Origin: Erythrobacter sp. EC-HK427
GTDB lineage: Bacteria; Pseudomonadota; Alphaproteobacteria; Sphingomonadales; Sphingomonadaceae
Assembly: GCF_902498745.1 (NCBI RefSeq)
Contig: NZ_LR701479.1
Span: 2,807,060 to 2,871,059, forward strand
Reading direction: 5' to 3'
DNA length: 64,000 nucleotides
The translations under genes and the position numbers were made by a program. The notes under the pieces were generated by a model, which saw only the letters and a program-made list of their open reading frames with translations, was not told where the DNA came from and searched no databases. This document shows positions 53,967 through 63,960 of this stretch, in pieces. Numbering within the stretch: the stretch's first letter is position 1; each line of letters begins with the position of its first letter.

Positions 53967-54944
53967 ATGCAAATCGAACCCGCCTTCCGTGCTCTTGCCG
54001 ATGCGTCGCGTCTTCGCGTGATGCGGCTGGTGGCGCAGATGGAATTGAGCGTCGGCGAGATTGCGCAGGTGCTTGGCCAGAGCCAGCCGCGCGTTTCGCA
54101 GCACGTTACGAAGCTGGTTGATGCGGGACTTGTCGAGCGACGCAAGGAAGGCAATTCGGTGTTCCTGCGCGAAGCCGCGCCTTGCCCGCTGGGCGATGCA
54201 CTGGCCCGCTTGCTCGCCATTGCCGAACGCGAAGATGCCGCTTTCGCTGCGCAATCCGCCACCGACCGCGCCCGCCTCGCCGCGATCCGGCAGGCGCGCG
54301 AGGATGAGGCCGACCGCTATTTCGCTCACCATGCCGACGAGTGGGACACTTTGCGCGAAATCCACGGCCCCGAGAAGCCAAGCGAGGAGGCGCTGCTTGC
54401 CGTGCTCGCCGATCAACCGCTCGGCCGTTTGCTCGATATCGGCACCGGCACCGGACGGATCACCGAACTGCTCGCCCCACACGCCGAGCATATCGTCGCG
54501 CTCGACAAGAGCCTCGATATGCTGCGCGTCGCCCGCGCCCGTTTACAGGCGCTGGTGCCCGACAGGGTGGAATTGCAGCAGGGCGACTTCACCGATTTGC
54601 CCTTCCCCGCTGCGAGTTTCGACACCGTGCTGCTGCACCAGGTCCTGCATTTCGCGCAAGACCCGGCGCTGGCTTTGCGCGAGGCGGCGCGCGTCACCCG
54701 CCCCGGCGGACGCATTGCAGTGGTCGATCTGGCGCGGCACGAGCTGGACGATCTGCGCATCCGCCACGCCCATGCGCGACTGGGCTTTGCCGACGCGGGC
54801 ATGGCGAAACTGCTAACCGAAGCGGGCTTTGCGCCTGCTACTCCCGTTTCCGTCCCCGGACGTGAATTGACTGTCAAAATCTGGTCGGCCACGCGGCTGG
54901 CGCATCCCTCTCCCGCACCAACACAAAGAGAAGTAGCCTTATGA
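53967..54944 (+). CDS. ArsR-type regulator fused to a SAM-dependent methyltransferase
   Basis: 325 residues from ATG 53967. Residues 1-80 form an ArsR winged helix (AFRALADASRLRVMRLVAQMELSVGEIAQVLGQSQPRVSQHVTKLVDAGLVERRKEGN) without a metal-binding Cys motif. Residues about 145-300 form a Rossmann methyltransferase with LLDIGTGTGRITELL, VALDKSLDMLRVARA and DLPFPAASFDTVLLHQVLHF. The gene starts the met operon, overlapping metF by ATGA. I infer a repressor that senses SAM or SAH through the methyltransferase domain, similar to SahR regulators described in proteobacteria; the resemblance is from memory. Confidence 0.88.
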   Translation: MQIEPAFRALADASRLRVMRLVAQMELSVGEIAQVLGQSQPRVSQHVTKLVDAGLVERRKEGNSVFLREAAPCPLGDALARLLAIAEREDAAFAAQSATDRARLAAIRQAREDEADRYFAHHADEWDTLREIHGPEKPSEEALLAVLADQPLGRLLDIGTGTGRITELLAPHAEHIVALDKSLDMLRVARARLQALVPDRVELQQGDFTDLPFPAASFDTVLLHQVLHFAQDPALALREAARVTRPGGRIAVVDLARHELDDLRIRHAHARLGFADAGMAKLLTEAGFAPATPVSVPGRELTVKIWSATRLAHPSPAPTQREVAL

Positions 54945-55903
54945 GCTCTGCCCCTCCCCTCGCGCCGTTCCCCGGCGCGCTGACGCTCGACGAAGCGCAG
55001 GAAAAGCGCCGCTCGCGCGAAACCCCGCTGTTCAGCGGCCTGCCGGGCGATATTGACATCAGTTTCGAATTCTTCCCGCCGAAAACCGCGGCGATGGAGG
55101 AAAAGCTGTGGGAAGCGGTGCAGGAACTCGCCCCGCTCGCGCCCGAATTTGTCAGCGTCACCTATGGCGCAGGCGGCTCCACCCGCGAACGCACGCACAA
55201 TACGGTGGCGCGGCTGATCAAAGAAGCGGGCATTCCCGCCGCCGCGCACCTCACCTGTGTGGATGCGAGCAAAGCGGAAACGCAGGCGATTGCGGAGGCT
55301 TATTGGGAGGCAGGCGTGCGCCACATCGTCGCGCTGCGCGGCGATGCGGGCGAACCGGGCGCGCCGTTCGTGCCGCACCCCGAAGGCTATCGCAACGCCG
55401 CCGAATTGGTCGCGGGCTTGAAGGAAGTGGCCGATTTCGAGATTTCGGTCGCTGCTTATCCCGAAACGCACCCGGATGCCGATTGTCCGCAATCCGACCT
55501 CGACAATCTGAAGCGCAAGATTGACGCAGGCGCGACGCGCGGGATTACGCAATTCTTCTTCTCCGCAGAGAAATTCTTTGATTTCGAGGACAGCTGCAAA
55601 GCCGCAGGGATCGATGCGCCGATGGTGCCGGGCATTCTGCCGGTGACCAATGTGGCGCAGGCGCGCAAGTTTGCCGGGCAATGCGGCGCAGTCATTCCGG
55701 AATGGATGGACGGCCTCTTCGAAGGCCTCGACGAACGCCCCGCCGCGCGCCAGTTGGTCGCCGCCACGGTCGCCGCCGAATTGTGCCGTCGCCTTTATGC
55801 TGGCGGGGTTCGCCAGTTCCACTTCTACACCTTGAACCGCGCCGACCTTGCCTATGCGATCTGCCATATGCTCGGACGACGCCCCATGGAGGCAGCACGA
55901 TGA
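54941..55903 (+). CDS. metF: 5,10-methylenetetrahydrofolate reductase
   Basis: 320 residues. The FAD enzyme core is visible in ISFEFFPPKTAAMEE, SVTYGAGGSTRERT, HLTCVDASK, HIVALRGDAG and SVAAYPETHPDA. It makes 5-methyl-tetrahydrofolate, the methyl donor for MetH encoded next. The ATG overlaps the ArsR-methyltransferase stop and its own stop overlaps metH part 1 (ATGA at both ends), so the operon is translationally coupled. Confidence 0.97.
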   Translation: MSSAPPLAPFPGALTLDEAQEKRRSRETPLFSGLPGDIDISFEFFPPKTAAMEEKLWEAVQELAPLAPEFVSVTYGAGGSTRERTHNTVARLIKEAGIPAAAHLTCVDASKAETQAIAEAYWEAGVRHIVALRGDAGEPGAPFVPHPEGYRNAAELVAGLKEVADFEISVAAYPETHPDADCPQSDLDNLKRKIDAGATRGITQFFFSAEKFFDFEDSCKAAGIDAPMVPGILPVTNVAQARKFAGQCGAVIPEWMDGLFEGLDERPAARQLVAATVAAELCRRLYAGGVRQFHFYTLNRADLAYAICHMLGRRPMEAAR

Positions 55904-56958
55904 GCCGCCGCGAAGACCTGAAAGCGCAAGCCGCAGAGCGCATCCTCATTTTTGACGGGGCCTTCGGCACGCAAATCCAGAACCGCAAGCTGACCGAGGC
56001 TGATTATGCCGGCGATCTGGGGCTGAACGCCGACCAGAAGGGCAACAATGATATCCTCGCGCTCACCCGCCCCGATGTGATTGCGGATATCACCCGCGCC
56101 TATCTGGATGCAGGATCGGATGTGATTTCCACCAACACCTTCTCCGCAAACCGCATCAGCCAGGCCGACTATGCGGCGGAAGATCTGGTGCGCGATATCA
56201 ATATCGCCTCTGCCCGCATCGCCCGCGAACTGGCGGATGAATACGCGGCGAAAGATGGCCGTCCGCGCTTTGTGGCGGGAGCCATCGGGCCGACCAACAA
56301 AACGCTCTCGCTCAGCCCCGATGTGGAAGACCCCGGCTATCGTGAGATCGATTTCGATTACCTCACCGGCGTCTACCGCGAACAGGCCGAGGCTTTGGTG
56401 GAAGGCGGCGCGGATTTCATCCTGATCGAAACGATTTTCGATACGCTGAACGCCAAGGCCGGGATTATGGCGGTGCGGCAATTGTCGCACGCCCTAGGCC
56501 GCCCAAATGACGATGGGGTGCCGATTATGCTGTCCATGACGCTCACCGATCTGTCGGGCCGCAATTTGTCGGGACACACGGTGGAAGCCTTCTGGAACGC
56601 GGTGCGCCATGCCAATCCCGTCACCATCGGGCTAAATTGCAGCTTCGGCGCAGAGCAGCTTCGCCCGCATGTGCAGGTGCTGTCCGCCATCGCCGATACG
56701 CTGCTGCTGATCTATCCCAATGCGGGCCTGCCCAACGAGCTCGGCGAATATGACGAGCAGCCTGAGACGACCGCCAGCCTGGTGGGCGACTGGGCGGATC
56801 ATGGCCGCGTGAACATCCTTGGCGGATGCTGCGGTTCTTCCCCTGCGCATATCGCCGCGATGGCGAAGCGCGTGGCGGGCGTGGCTCCGCGCGAAGTGCC
56901 CAAAGGTGACAACACGATGCGGCTCGCAGGGCTGGAGCCCTTTGTGATCGCTGCCTAA
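55900..56958 (+). CDS. Methionine synthase, homocysteine-binding part
   Basis: 352 residues. It contains only the homocysteine S-methyltransferase domain, with [13 protein letters not shown] at the start and the zinc cysteines in [10 protein letters not shown] and [11 protein letters not shown]. The rest of cobalamin-dependent MetH is encoded by the next gene. Together they transfer the methyl group of methyl-folate through B12 to homocysteine. Confidence 0.94.
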   Translation: MSRREDLKAQAAERILIFDGAFGTQIQNRKLTEADYAGDLGLNADQKGNNDILALTRPDVIADITRAYLDAGSDVISTNTFSANRISQADYAAEDLVRDINIASARIARELADEYAAKDGRPRFVAGAIGPTNKTLSLSPDVEDPGYREIDFDYLTGVYREQAEALVEGGADFILIETIFDTLNAKAGIMAVRQLSHALGRPNDDGVPIMLSMTLTDLSGRNLSGHTVEAFWNAVRHANPVTIGLNCSFGAEQLRPHVQVLSAIADTLLLIYPNAGLPNELGEYDEQPETTASLVGDWADHGRVNILGGCCGSSPAHIAAMAKRVAGVAPREVPKGDNTMRLAGLEPFVIAA

Positions 56959-57021
56959 TCCCCCTCCTGCTTTCGGGAGGGCTTGTGATGCGCGCCGCTC
57001 CCTTTACAGGCCCTCCCCCGA

Positions 57022-57043
57022 CCCCTCCCGCAAGCGGGAGGGG
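57022..57043. repeat. GC hairpin before the second methionine synthase gene
   Basis: CCCCTCCCGC and GCGGGAGGGG are perfect arms with a 2-base AA loop, directly before the AGAAGGA ribosome binding site of the gene at 57057. A weaker CCTCC/GGAGG pair precedes it at about 56965. The 98-bp gap between the two metH genes is the only gap in this part of the operon and may tune the stoichiometry. Confidence 0.75.
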
Positions 57044-57056
57044 AGAAGGACTACCA

Positions 57057-59687
57057 ATGGCCCAGAATTCCTCCGCCCGCCCAAGTTCGGCAAACTTCGT
57101 CAATATCGGCGAGCGCACCAATGTCACCGGCTCCGCCGCGTTCAAGAAGCTCATCATGGCGGGGGATTATCCCGCTGCGGTCGAAGTCGCGCGGCAGCAG
57201 GTCGAGAACGGCGCGCAGATCATCGATGTGAACATGGATGAAGGCCTGCTCGACGCGGTGGAAGCGATGACGACCTTCCTCAAACTGATCGCGGCAGAAC
57301 CCGATATCGCCCGTGTTCCGGTGATGATCGACAGTTCGAAGTTCCATGTCATCGAGGCCGGGCTGAAATGTGTTTCGGGCAAGCCCATCGTCAATTCGAT
57401 TTCGATGAAGGAAGGCGAGGAACAGTTCCTCGAACAAGCGCGCGTCTGCCGCGATTACGGCGCGGCAGTAGTGGTGATGGCGTTTGACGAAGTGGGTCAG
57501 GCCGACACCAAGGAGCGCAAAATCGAAATCTGCGGGCGCGCCTATGATCTGCTGGTGGCCGAGGGCTTTCCGCCCGAGGATATCATTTTCGATCCCAACA
57601 TCTTCGCCGTCGCCACCGGCATTGCCGAGCATGACCGCTACGGCCTCGACTTCATCGAAGCGGTGGCGGAAATCAAAGCGCGCTGTCCCTATGCCAAAAC
57701 CAGCGGCGGGCTTTCCAACCTCTCTTTCAGCTTCCGCGGCAATGAAACGGTGCGCCGCGCGATGCATTCGGTGTTCCTCTACCACGCGATCCCGGCGGGG
57801 CTCGACATGGCGATCGTCAATGCGGGCCAGCTCGACGTGTATGACGCGATCGACCCGACTTTGCGCGAATTGTGCGAGGATGTGATCCTCGCCCGCCGCG
57901 CCGATGCGGCAGAGCGGCTGGTGGATCTGGCGGAAAGCTATCGCGGCACGACCGAAACCGAAGCGAAGGCAGCGCAGGAGTGGCGCTCGCTCCCCGTCAC
58001 CAAGCGGCTGGAACACGCGCTGGTGAAGGGCATCGACGCACATATTGTCGAGGATACCGAGGAAGCGCGGCAAGCGGCGGGCCGTCCTATCGAAGTCATC
58101 GAAGGCCCGCTGATGGACGGGATGAACGTGGTCGGCGACCTGTTCGGCAGCGGCAAGATGTTCCTGCCGCAGGTCGTCAAATCCGCCCGCGTGATGAAAA
58201 AGGCCGTCGCCCACCTCATCCCCTTTATCGAAGCCGAGAAAGACCTGCTGCCCGAGGAAGAACGCAAATCCAAGGGCAAGATCATCATGGCGACCGTGAA
58301 GGGCGATGTGCACGATATCGGCAAGAATATCGTGGGTGTCGTGCTGCAATGTAACGGCTATGACGTGATCGACCTGGGCGTGATGGTGCCGTGGTCCAAA
58401 ATCCTCGAAACTGCCAAAGCCGAGAAGGTCGATATTATCGGGCTCTCCGGCCTTATAACCCCCTCGCTCGATGAAATGGTGACAGTGGCAGAGGAAATGG
58501 AACGGGCGGGCATGACCATTCCGCTGCTGATCGGCGGCGCGACCACCAGCAAGGTGCATACCGCGCTCAAAATCGATCCGAAATATCCCGGCCCCGTCAT
58601 CCACGTGCTCGACGCCAGCCGCGCGGTCGGTGTCGCCTCGAAGCTGCTCTCGGACACGCAGAAAGACGATTATGTCGGCGAAGTGGCCGGCGAATACGAG
58701 AAAGTGCGCCTCGCCCGCGAAGGCAAGACGCCGAGCGTGCTGCTTACCCTCGAAGAAGCGCGGGCAAATTATTACGACGCCTATCTCTCGGACAAGCCCG
58801 CACCACCCGCCAAGCCGGGTGTCCATGTGTTCGACGCGTGGGACTTGGCAGACCTGCGCGACTGCATCGACTGGACGCCCTTCTTCCGCGCGTGGGAACT
58901 GCACGGCACCTATCCCAAAATTCTGGAAGACGAAGTGGTCGGTGAAACCGCCACGCAGCTGTTCGCCGATGCCAATGCCATGCTCGACCAGATCATCGGC
59001 GAGAAATGGCTGACGGCGAAGGGCGTTGCAGGCCTCTGGCCCTGCGCGCGCGATGGCGATGATGTCACCATCCACCGCGTGCGGCGCGAAGAGCACGTCG
59101 TGCTGCCGTTCCTGCGCCAGCAAGTGCGCAAGTCGCGCGACCGCGCGAATATGTGCCTTGCCGACTTTATCGATCCGGCGGGCGACTGGATCGGCGGATT
59201 TGCCGTCGGCATCCACGGGATCGAACCGCATTCGCAGCGTTTTCTGGCGGATAAGGACGATTATTCGGACATTCTGCTGAAAGCGCTGGCCGACCGTTTT
59301 GCCGAGGCCTTTGCCGAGCGGCTGCACCAGCACGTGCGCACCGATCTGTGGGGCTACGCACCGAACGAGAACCTCACCAACGCGCAGCTTATCAAGGAAG
59401 AATATCGCGGCATCCGCCCGGCGCCGGGCTATCCGGCCTGCCCCGATCATTCGCTTAAACCCATCCTGTTCGACTTGCTCGATGCCGAAGCCAATACCGG
59501 CCTGACACTGACCGAGAATTTCGCGATGCTGCCGACTTCGGCCGTAAGCGGGTTCTATTTCGGCCACCCCGAAGCGGAGTATTTCGGTGTTGCCCGCATC
59601 GGGCGCGACCAGCTGGAAGATTACGCGGCGCGGCGCGGGGTCGATATGGAGACAGCTGAACGGTGGCTTCGCCCCAATCTCGATTGA
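57057..59687 (+). CDS. metH: Methionine synthase, folate/B12/reactivation part
   Basis: 876 residues from ATG 57057. The pterin-binding domain starts [13 protein letters not shown], the cobalamin module has the cap helices and the B12-ligand His419 in [12 protein letters not shown] with [13 protein letters not shown], and the C-terminal activation domain runs to the end (for example [24 protein letters not shown]). It lacks the homocysteine domain, which is in the preceding gene. Such a split is frequent in alphaproteobacteria. Its end overlaps the start of the transporter gene by 25 bp. Confidence 0.96.
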   Translation: MAQNSSARPSSANFVNIGERTNVTGSAAFKKLIMAGDYPAAVEVARQQVENGAQIIDVNMDEGLLDAVEAMTTFLKLIAAEPDIARVPVMIDSSKFHVIEAGLKCVSGKPIVNSISMKEGEEQFLEQARVCRDYGAAVVVMAFDEVGQADTKERKIEICGRAYDLLVAEGFPPEDIIFDPNIFAVATGIAEHDRYGLDFIEAVAEIKARCPYAKTSGGLSNLSFSFRGNETVRRAMHSVFLYHAIPAGLDMAIVNAGQLDVYDAIDPTLRELCEDVILARRADAAERLVDLAESYRGTTETEAKAAQEWRSLPVTKRLEHALVKGIDAHIVEDTEEARQAAGRPIEVIEGPLMDGMNVVGDLFGSGKMFLPQVVKSARVMKKAVAHLIPFIEAEKDLLPEEERKSKGKIIMATVKGDVHDIGKNIVGVVLQCNGYDVIDLGVMVPWSKILETAKAEKVDIIGLSGLITPSLDEMVTVAEEMERAGMTIPLLIGGATTSKVHTALKIDPKYPGPVIHVLDASRAVGVASKLLSDTQKDDYVGEVAGEYEKVRLAREGKTPSVLLTLEEARANYYDAYLSDKPAPPAKPGVHVFDAWDLADLRDCIDWTPFFRAWELHGTYPKILEDEVVGETATQLFADANAMLDQIIGEKWLTAKGVAGLWPCARDGDDVTIHRVRREEHVVLPFLRQQVRKSRDRANMCLADFIDPAGDWIGGFAVGIHGIEPHSQRFLADKDDYSDILLKALADRFAEAFAERLHQHVRTDLWGYAPNENLTNAQLIKEEYRGIRPAPGYPACPDHSLKPILFDLLDAEANTGLTLTENFAMLPTSAVSGFYFGHPEAEYFGVARIGRDQLEDYAARRGVDMETAERWLRPNLD

Positions 59688-60604
59688 GCCAGCCTCCCCC
59701 CGGAAGGCTTGTGCTGGTCGGCGCGCTAGTGTTGGCGGGCGCGTGGGCAGCGCTTTGGGCCGTGGTGCCCTACAGCCCTGCTCTGCTAGTACAGCTGTGG
59801 TTCCTGCCCTTTGTCGGCGTGCTCGGCGCGATTATCGCCAACACTTCGGGAACCGGCGGCGGCGTGGTTTTCGTGCCCGTTTTCAATGCCCTGCGCGAAT
59901 GGGGTGTGATGGATTTGCAACCGCTGCAAGTGGTTGGTGTCTCCATGGCGATCCAGTGTTTCGGCATGACGATGGGTGCACTGCGCTGGACAGACCGGCT
60001 GCTGCACCAGCCCGCACCGGAACCGGGCCATGCGCGCGTTGGCGTGCGCGATTTCTTCACCGCCGCCTTTGCCGTTCTTGCCTTGTCGCTGCCCGCCATG
60101 CTGCTGACGCAACGCTTCGCCACGCTGGACCAGAATGCGGTGCTGATGGGTTACAAGGCGTTCTCCATCGTGCTCGGCTGCGCGCTGATTGCAACGACAT
60201 GGACCGTGAACCGCCACAAGCCCGAGAAGGCCAGGCTCGAACGGTTCGACCTGATCGTTCTGCTGCTGATCGCCATTCCGGGCGGCATTCTGACTGCAAT
60301 GTTCTCGGTCGGGATCGGGGAGCTGGTCGCGCTTTACCTCTTTATCCGGCATTATCCGGTGCTGCTCTGCACCGGCGCAGCGTGTCTGATTTCCTCGATC
60401 AGTATGCTGAGCGGGGTGATCTGGCATATCGAGAATGCGACGCTGCAATGGGAAGTTGTGCTGCTCGCCGGGCCCGCCGCAGCGCTAGGCGGCTTCCTCG
60501 CGCGGCCCATTGCCCTGTGGCTGGGTGCGCGGCGCCTCAAAACACTCGATGGCGGGTGGATAGTCCTCTCGGCAATCTACCTGCTCTGGCTCAATCGCGG
60601 GTAA
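59663..60604 (+). CDS. TSUP family (TauE/SafE) membrane transporter
   Basis: 313 residues from GTG 59663, which lies inside the end of metH. About eight hydrophobic segments and the family pattern [23 protein letters not shown] near residue 53-75 fit the TSUP fold, which exports or imports sulfite, sulfonates or other organic acids. Translational coupling to metH suggests a sulfur compound linked to methionine, which is inference. The TSUP repeat recurs around residue 205-230 ([24 protein letters not shown]). Confidence 0.88.
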   Translation: MASPQSRLSQPPPGRLVLVGALVLAGAWAALWAVVPYSPALLVQLWFLPFVGVLGAIIANTSGTGGGVVFVPVFNALREWGVMDLQPLQVVGVSMAIQCFGMTMGALRWTDRLLHQPAPEPGHARVGVRDFFTAAFAVLALSLPAMLLTQRFATLDQNAVLMGYKAFSIVLGCALIATTWTVNRHKPEKARLERFDLIVLLLIAIPGGILTAMFSVGIGELVALYLFIRHYPVLLCTGAACLISSISMLSGVIWHIENATLQWEVVLLAGPAAALGGFLARPIALWLGARRLKTLDGGWIVLSAIYLLWLNRG

Positions 60605-60676
60605 ATACCAAAGGGTGTGTTGCACATAGCGGCTCAATCCATATGATCGCTCTCTTAGGACTGGGAGTATTCATAA

Positions 60677-62296
60677 ATGAGTCGCATCATTCTGGCCGCC
60701 GTAGCGTTTTTTATTCTGGTATTGCCCGAGGCTGTGCAGGCACAGCAGTGGTACCGCGCCGAATCCGAGCATTTCATCCTGTATTCGGAGGATTCAGAGC
60801 AAGATACGCTCGAATTCGTGCAGGATTTGGAGCGGTTGGACGAGGTTTTGAGCCTGTTCACCGGCGTCGGCAACGATGCGCGCCTGCCCGAATCGAGCAA
60901 GCTCACGGTTTTCCGCTTTGGCGAAACATCGGACATGAGCGCGCTTGCAGCAGGCAATCGCAACAGCGGCGTCGGCGGGTTCTTTATCCCACGCGCAACC
61001 GGGGCGGTCGCTTTCGTCCCTCGCCAGCAGAACCGCCGCCGTGGCCGCAGCCGTGGTCAGGATATGCCAAGCGAAATGCAGCTCGATCCGCGCGGCGTAC
61101 TGTTCCACGAATATGTGCACTATTTCATGTTCCAGCATCGCGATGCACCCTATCCGCTGTGGTATAGCGAGGGCTTTGCCGAGCTCTTCTCGAACCTCGA
61201 ATTCAACGAGGACCACTTCGTTATCGGCGACGTACCAACCGCGCGCAGCGCCTCCTTGGCAACCGTCTCGATCGATCTCGAAGCCACTTTTGATCCGCCG
61301 CCGGGGCGTGACCGCTATTATGTCGCGCGCACCTATGCCCATGGCTGGCTGATTGCGAGCCATCTCAATCTGAACCCCGAGCGGCGTGGCCAGATGGGTG
61401 CCTACATGCAGGGCATCGCGGAAGGCTTGCCGCGCATGGAAGCCGCTGCCCGTGCTTTCGGCGATCTCGATGTGCTGGAGGCCGAGCTGGAAGAATTCCG
61501 CCAAGGCCGTGCTCGCATTCTGCGTGTTCCCTATGCAGTGGCAGCCGAGCCGGCGGTGGAAATCCGCCGCCTGACCGAGGCCGAAGAAGCGCAGATGGAT
61601 CTGATGATCCGTTCCAAGCGCGGAGTAGACGAAACCGAGGCAGAGCGGCTGGTCGGCGTGGCCCGCGGTCTCGTGGAACGGTATCCGGACAGCGTGGCGG
61701 TGTTGCTCGCCGCGACCGAAGCCGAATTTGACGCGCGCAATTATGACGAGGCCGAAGCTCTCGCCCAGCGCGCGATGGCAATCGATCCGGAATCGACCGG
61801 CGCAGCCATCTACTATGCCGATGTCGCCTTGCGCCGCTCGTTCGAAGACCCCGCGCAATACGCCGAGGCGCGTCGCCGCTTCGCCGCAGCCAACAATATG
61901 GAAGTGGATCACGCTTATCCGCTTTACGGCTATTACATGGCGCACCTGCTTGATCCGGCGGTTGAGCCGGACGAGGATGCGACCCTCGCTCTCGAAGCCG
62001 CCTTCTCCTACGCCGCATATGATCGTGATGTGCGGCAGGCGCTGGTGCACTGGCTGCTTACCGAAAACCGGGTCGAGGATGCCCGCGTGGTCGGTGCCGA
62101 GTGGATTGACGGACAGGGCGAAGGCCAGTGCGTTATCCGCAAGATGTATGACCAGTTTGCCGAGGGCAACACCGCGCCGCTGCTCGAACAGGTGCGCCCC
62201 GATCATCCTGGCGAATATCTCGACGAAGCGGCCCGCGATGCCGAGCGCGAGGAGTTCGAGGCGCTGATCACCGAGTATGATTGCGAGCAGGACTAA
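60677..62296 (+). CDS. Exported protein with HEYVH metalloprotease motif and TPR-like repeats
   Basis: 539 residues. A signal peptide (AAVAFFILVLPEAVQAQ) is followed by a domain starting WYRAESEHFILYSEDSE, like DUF1570-type proteins. HEYVH (144-148) is a zinc HExxH motif with the third ligand probably Glu166 in YSEGFAEL. From about 330 on, helical repeats (LAATEAEFDARNYDEAEALAQRAMAIDPES and similar) resemble TPRs. Predicted to be periplasmic or secreted. The substrate is unknown and the protease activity is inferred from the motif only. Confidence 0.78.
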   Translation: MSRIILAAVAFFILVLPEAVQAQQWYRAESEHFILYSEDSEQDTLEFVQDLERLDEVLSLFTGVGNDARLPESSKLTVFRFGETSDMSALAAGNRNSGVGGFFIPRATGAVAFVPRQQNRRRGRSRGQDMPSEMQLDPRGVLFHEYVHYFMFQHRDAPYPLWYSEGFAELFSNLEFNEDHFVIGDVPTARSASLATVSIDLEATFDPPPGRDRYYVARTYAHGWLIASHLNLNPERRGQMGAYMQGIAEGLPRMEAAARAFGDLDVLEAELEEFRQGRARILRVPYAVAAEPAVEIRRLTEAEEAQMDLMIRSKRGVDETEAERLVGVARGLVERYPDSVAVLLAATEAEFDARNYDEAEALAQRAMAIDPESTGAAIYYADVALRRSFEDPAQYAEARRRFAAANNMEVDHAYPLYGYYMAHLLDPAVEPDEDATLALEAAFSYAAYDRDVRQALVHWLLTENRVEDARVVGAEWIDGQGEGQCVIRKMYDQFAEGNTAPLLEQVRPDHPGEYLDEAARDAEREEFEALITEYDCEQD

Positions 62297-62391
62297 GCGT
62301 TCAACACCTTAGTCGCTCCAATCTACGGGCGGTGTGCGGATTCCTGTGGCCAGACAGGAACCACGCGCCGCCCGTAATCATTTGAAGCGGG

Positions 62392-63960
62392 ATGACCAGT
62401 ACCACTTCCGGCCCCGTTCTCGTCCCCGTCCTTGGCGACCAGCTTTCCACCACCCTCGCCTCGCTGCGCGGCAGGGCCAAGGATGATACCGTCATCCTGC
62501 TGATGGAGGTGTGGGACGAGGCGACCTACGTAAAACACCACAAGCAGAAAATCGCGCTGATTTTCTCCGCGATGCGCCATTTCGCCGATGAATTGCGTGC
62601 CGAGGGGTGGAGGGTCGATTACACGCGGCTGACCGATGCGGAGAACGCTGGCAGCTTCACCGGCGAAGTCGCCCGCGCCGTCGAACGCCATGCCCCGCGC
62701 TCCATCCACGTGGTCGAGGCGGGCGAATGGCGGGTGCAGCAGGCTATCGAGGAATGGCCGGACAAATTCCCCTGCCCGATCGAAATCCTGCCCGATGACC
62801 GCTTCCTGTGCTCGATCCCCGAATTCCGCGATTGGGCAGGCACGCGCAAGACCTATCGGATGGAGAATTTCTACCGCGAAATGCGCAAGAAAACCGGCCT
62901 GCTGATGGATGGCGACGCGCCGGTGGGCGGCGAATGGAATCTCGATCACGATAATCGCGAGCCGCCCAAAGGCGCGATGGACGCGCCAAAGCGCCCCACT
63001 TTTGCTCCTGATGCCACCACGCAGGAGGTGATTGATCTGGTTGCGGAGAAATTCCCCGATCATTTCGGCACGCTCGACAATTTCGGCTGGCCCGTCACCC
63101 GCGAACAGGCGGAGGCCGCCGCCGACGCCTTCTTTGCCGAGCGGATCGAGAAGTTCGGCCCCTATCAGGATGCGATGGTGCACGGGCAGGATGATCTGTG
63201 GCACTCGATGCTCTCGACCAGCCTCAATCTCGGCCTGCTCGACCCGCTGGAATTGTGTCGCCGGGCAGAGCAAGCCCATCGCGACGGCACCGCGCCCTTG
63301 AACAGCGTGGAGGGCTTCATCCGCCAGATCATCGGCTGGCGCGAATATGTGCGCGGCTTCTACTGGCACTTCATGCCGGGGCTGGAGAGCGACAATGCGC
63401 TGGATGCGCAGCGCCCGCTGCCCGAGTTCTACTGGACGGGCGAGACCGATATGCGCTGCCTCGCCGATTGCGTCCGGTCGACGCATGATGACGCGCACGC
63501 GCACCATATCCAACGGCTGATGGTGCTGGGCAATTTCGCGCTGCTGGCGGGGATCCGCCCGCGCGAAGTGCAGGACTGGTTCCTCGCCGTCTACGCCGAT
63601 GCCTATGAATGGGTGGAACTGCCCAATGTCAGCGGCATGGTGCTGTATGCCGATGGTGGGAAACTGGCGAGCAAGCCCTACGCAGCCAGCGGCAATTACA
63701 TCAACAGGATGAGCAATTACTGCAAGGAATGCCGTTACTCGGTGAGCAAGAAAACGGGCGAAGGCGCGTGCCCCTTCAACCCGCTCTACTGGCACTTCAT
63801 GGATCGCCACCGCGACCGGCTGGAAAGCAACCATCGCATCGGCCGCATTTACGCGACCTGGGATCGGATGGGCGAAGAAAAGCAGCGCGAATATCTCGAC
63901 AGCGCGGAGGCGTTTCTGACGACGCTAGAACCTGCGAAAGAAGGCTGGGCGCGGGGTTAG
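62392..63960 (+). CDS. Fe-S bacterial cryptochrome/photolyase (FeS-BCP, PhrB-like)
   Basis: 522 residues. Four Cys with the spacing of Agrobacterium PhrB are visible: Cys356 in RCLADC and Cys444, Cys447 and Cys460 (NYCKECRYS then EGACPFNP), the ligands of the 4Fe-4S cluster. The central and C-terminal FAD domain has GFIRQIIGWREYVRGFYWHFMPG and ASGNYINRMSNYC. It repairs (6-4) photoproducts with light or senses light. The ATG at 62392 gives MTSTTSGPVLVPVLGDQLS. It converges on the partial gene at the right edge, sharing overlapping stops. Confidence 0.95.
   Translation: MTSTTSGPVLVPVLGDQLSTTLASLRGRAKDDTVILLMEVWDEATYVKHHKQKIALIFSAMRHFADELRAEGWRVDYTRLTDAENAGSFTGEVARAVERHAPRSIHVVEAGEWRVQQAIEEWPDKFPCPIEILPDDRFLCSIPEFRDWAGTRKTYRMENFYREMRKKTGLLMDGDAPVGGEWNLDHDNREPPKGAMDAPKRPTFAPDATTQEVIDLVAEKFPDHFGTLDNFGWPVTREQAEAAADAFFAERIEKFGPYQDAMVHGQDDLWHSMLSTSLNLGLLDPLELCRRAEQAHRDGTAPLNSVEGFIRQIIGWREYVRGFYWHFMPGLESDNALDAQRPLPEFYWTGETDMRCLADCVRSTHDDAHAHHIQRLMVLGNFALLAGIRPREVQDWFLAVYADAYEWVELPNVSGMVLYADGGKLASKPYAASGNYINRMSNYCKECRYSVSKKTGEGACPFNPLYWHFMDRHRDRLESNHRIGRIYATWDRMGEEKQREYLDSAEAFLTTLEPAKEGWARG

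Noticed and set aside
57051-59567. An 838-codon minus-strand open frame
   Set aside because: It is antisense to the MetH gene, which has the B12 motif and the full activation domain.
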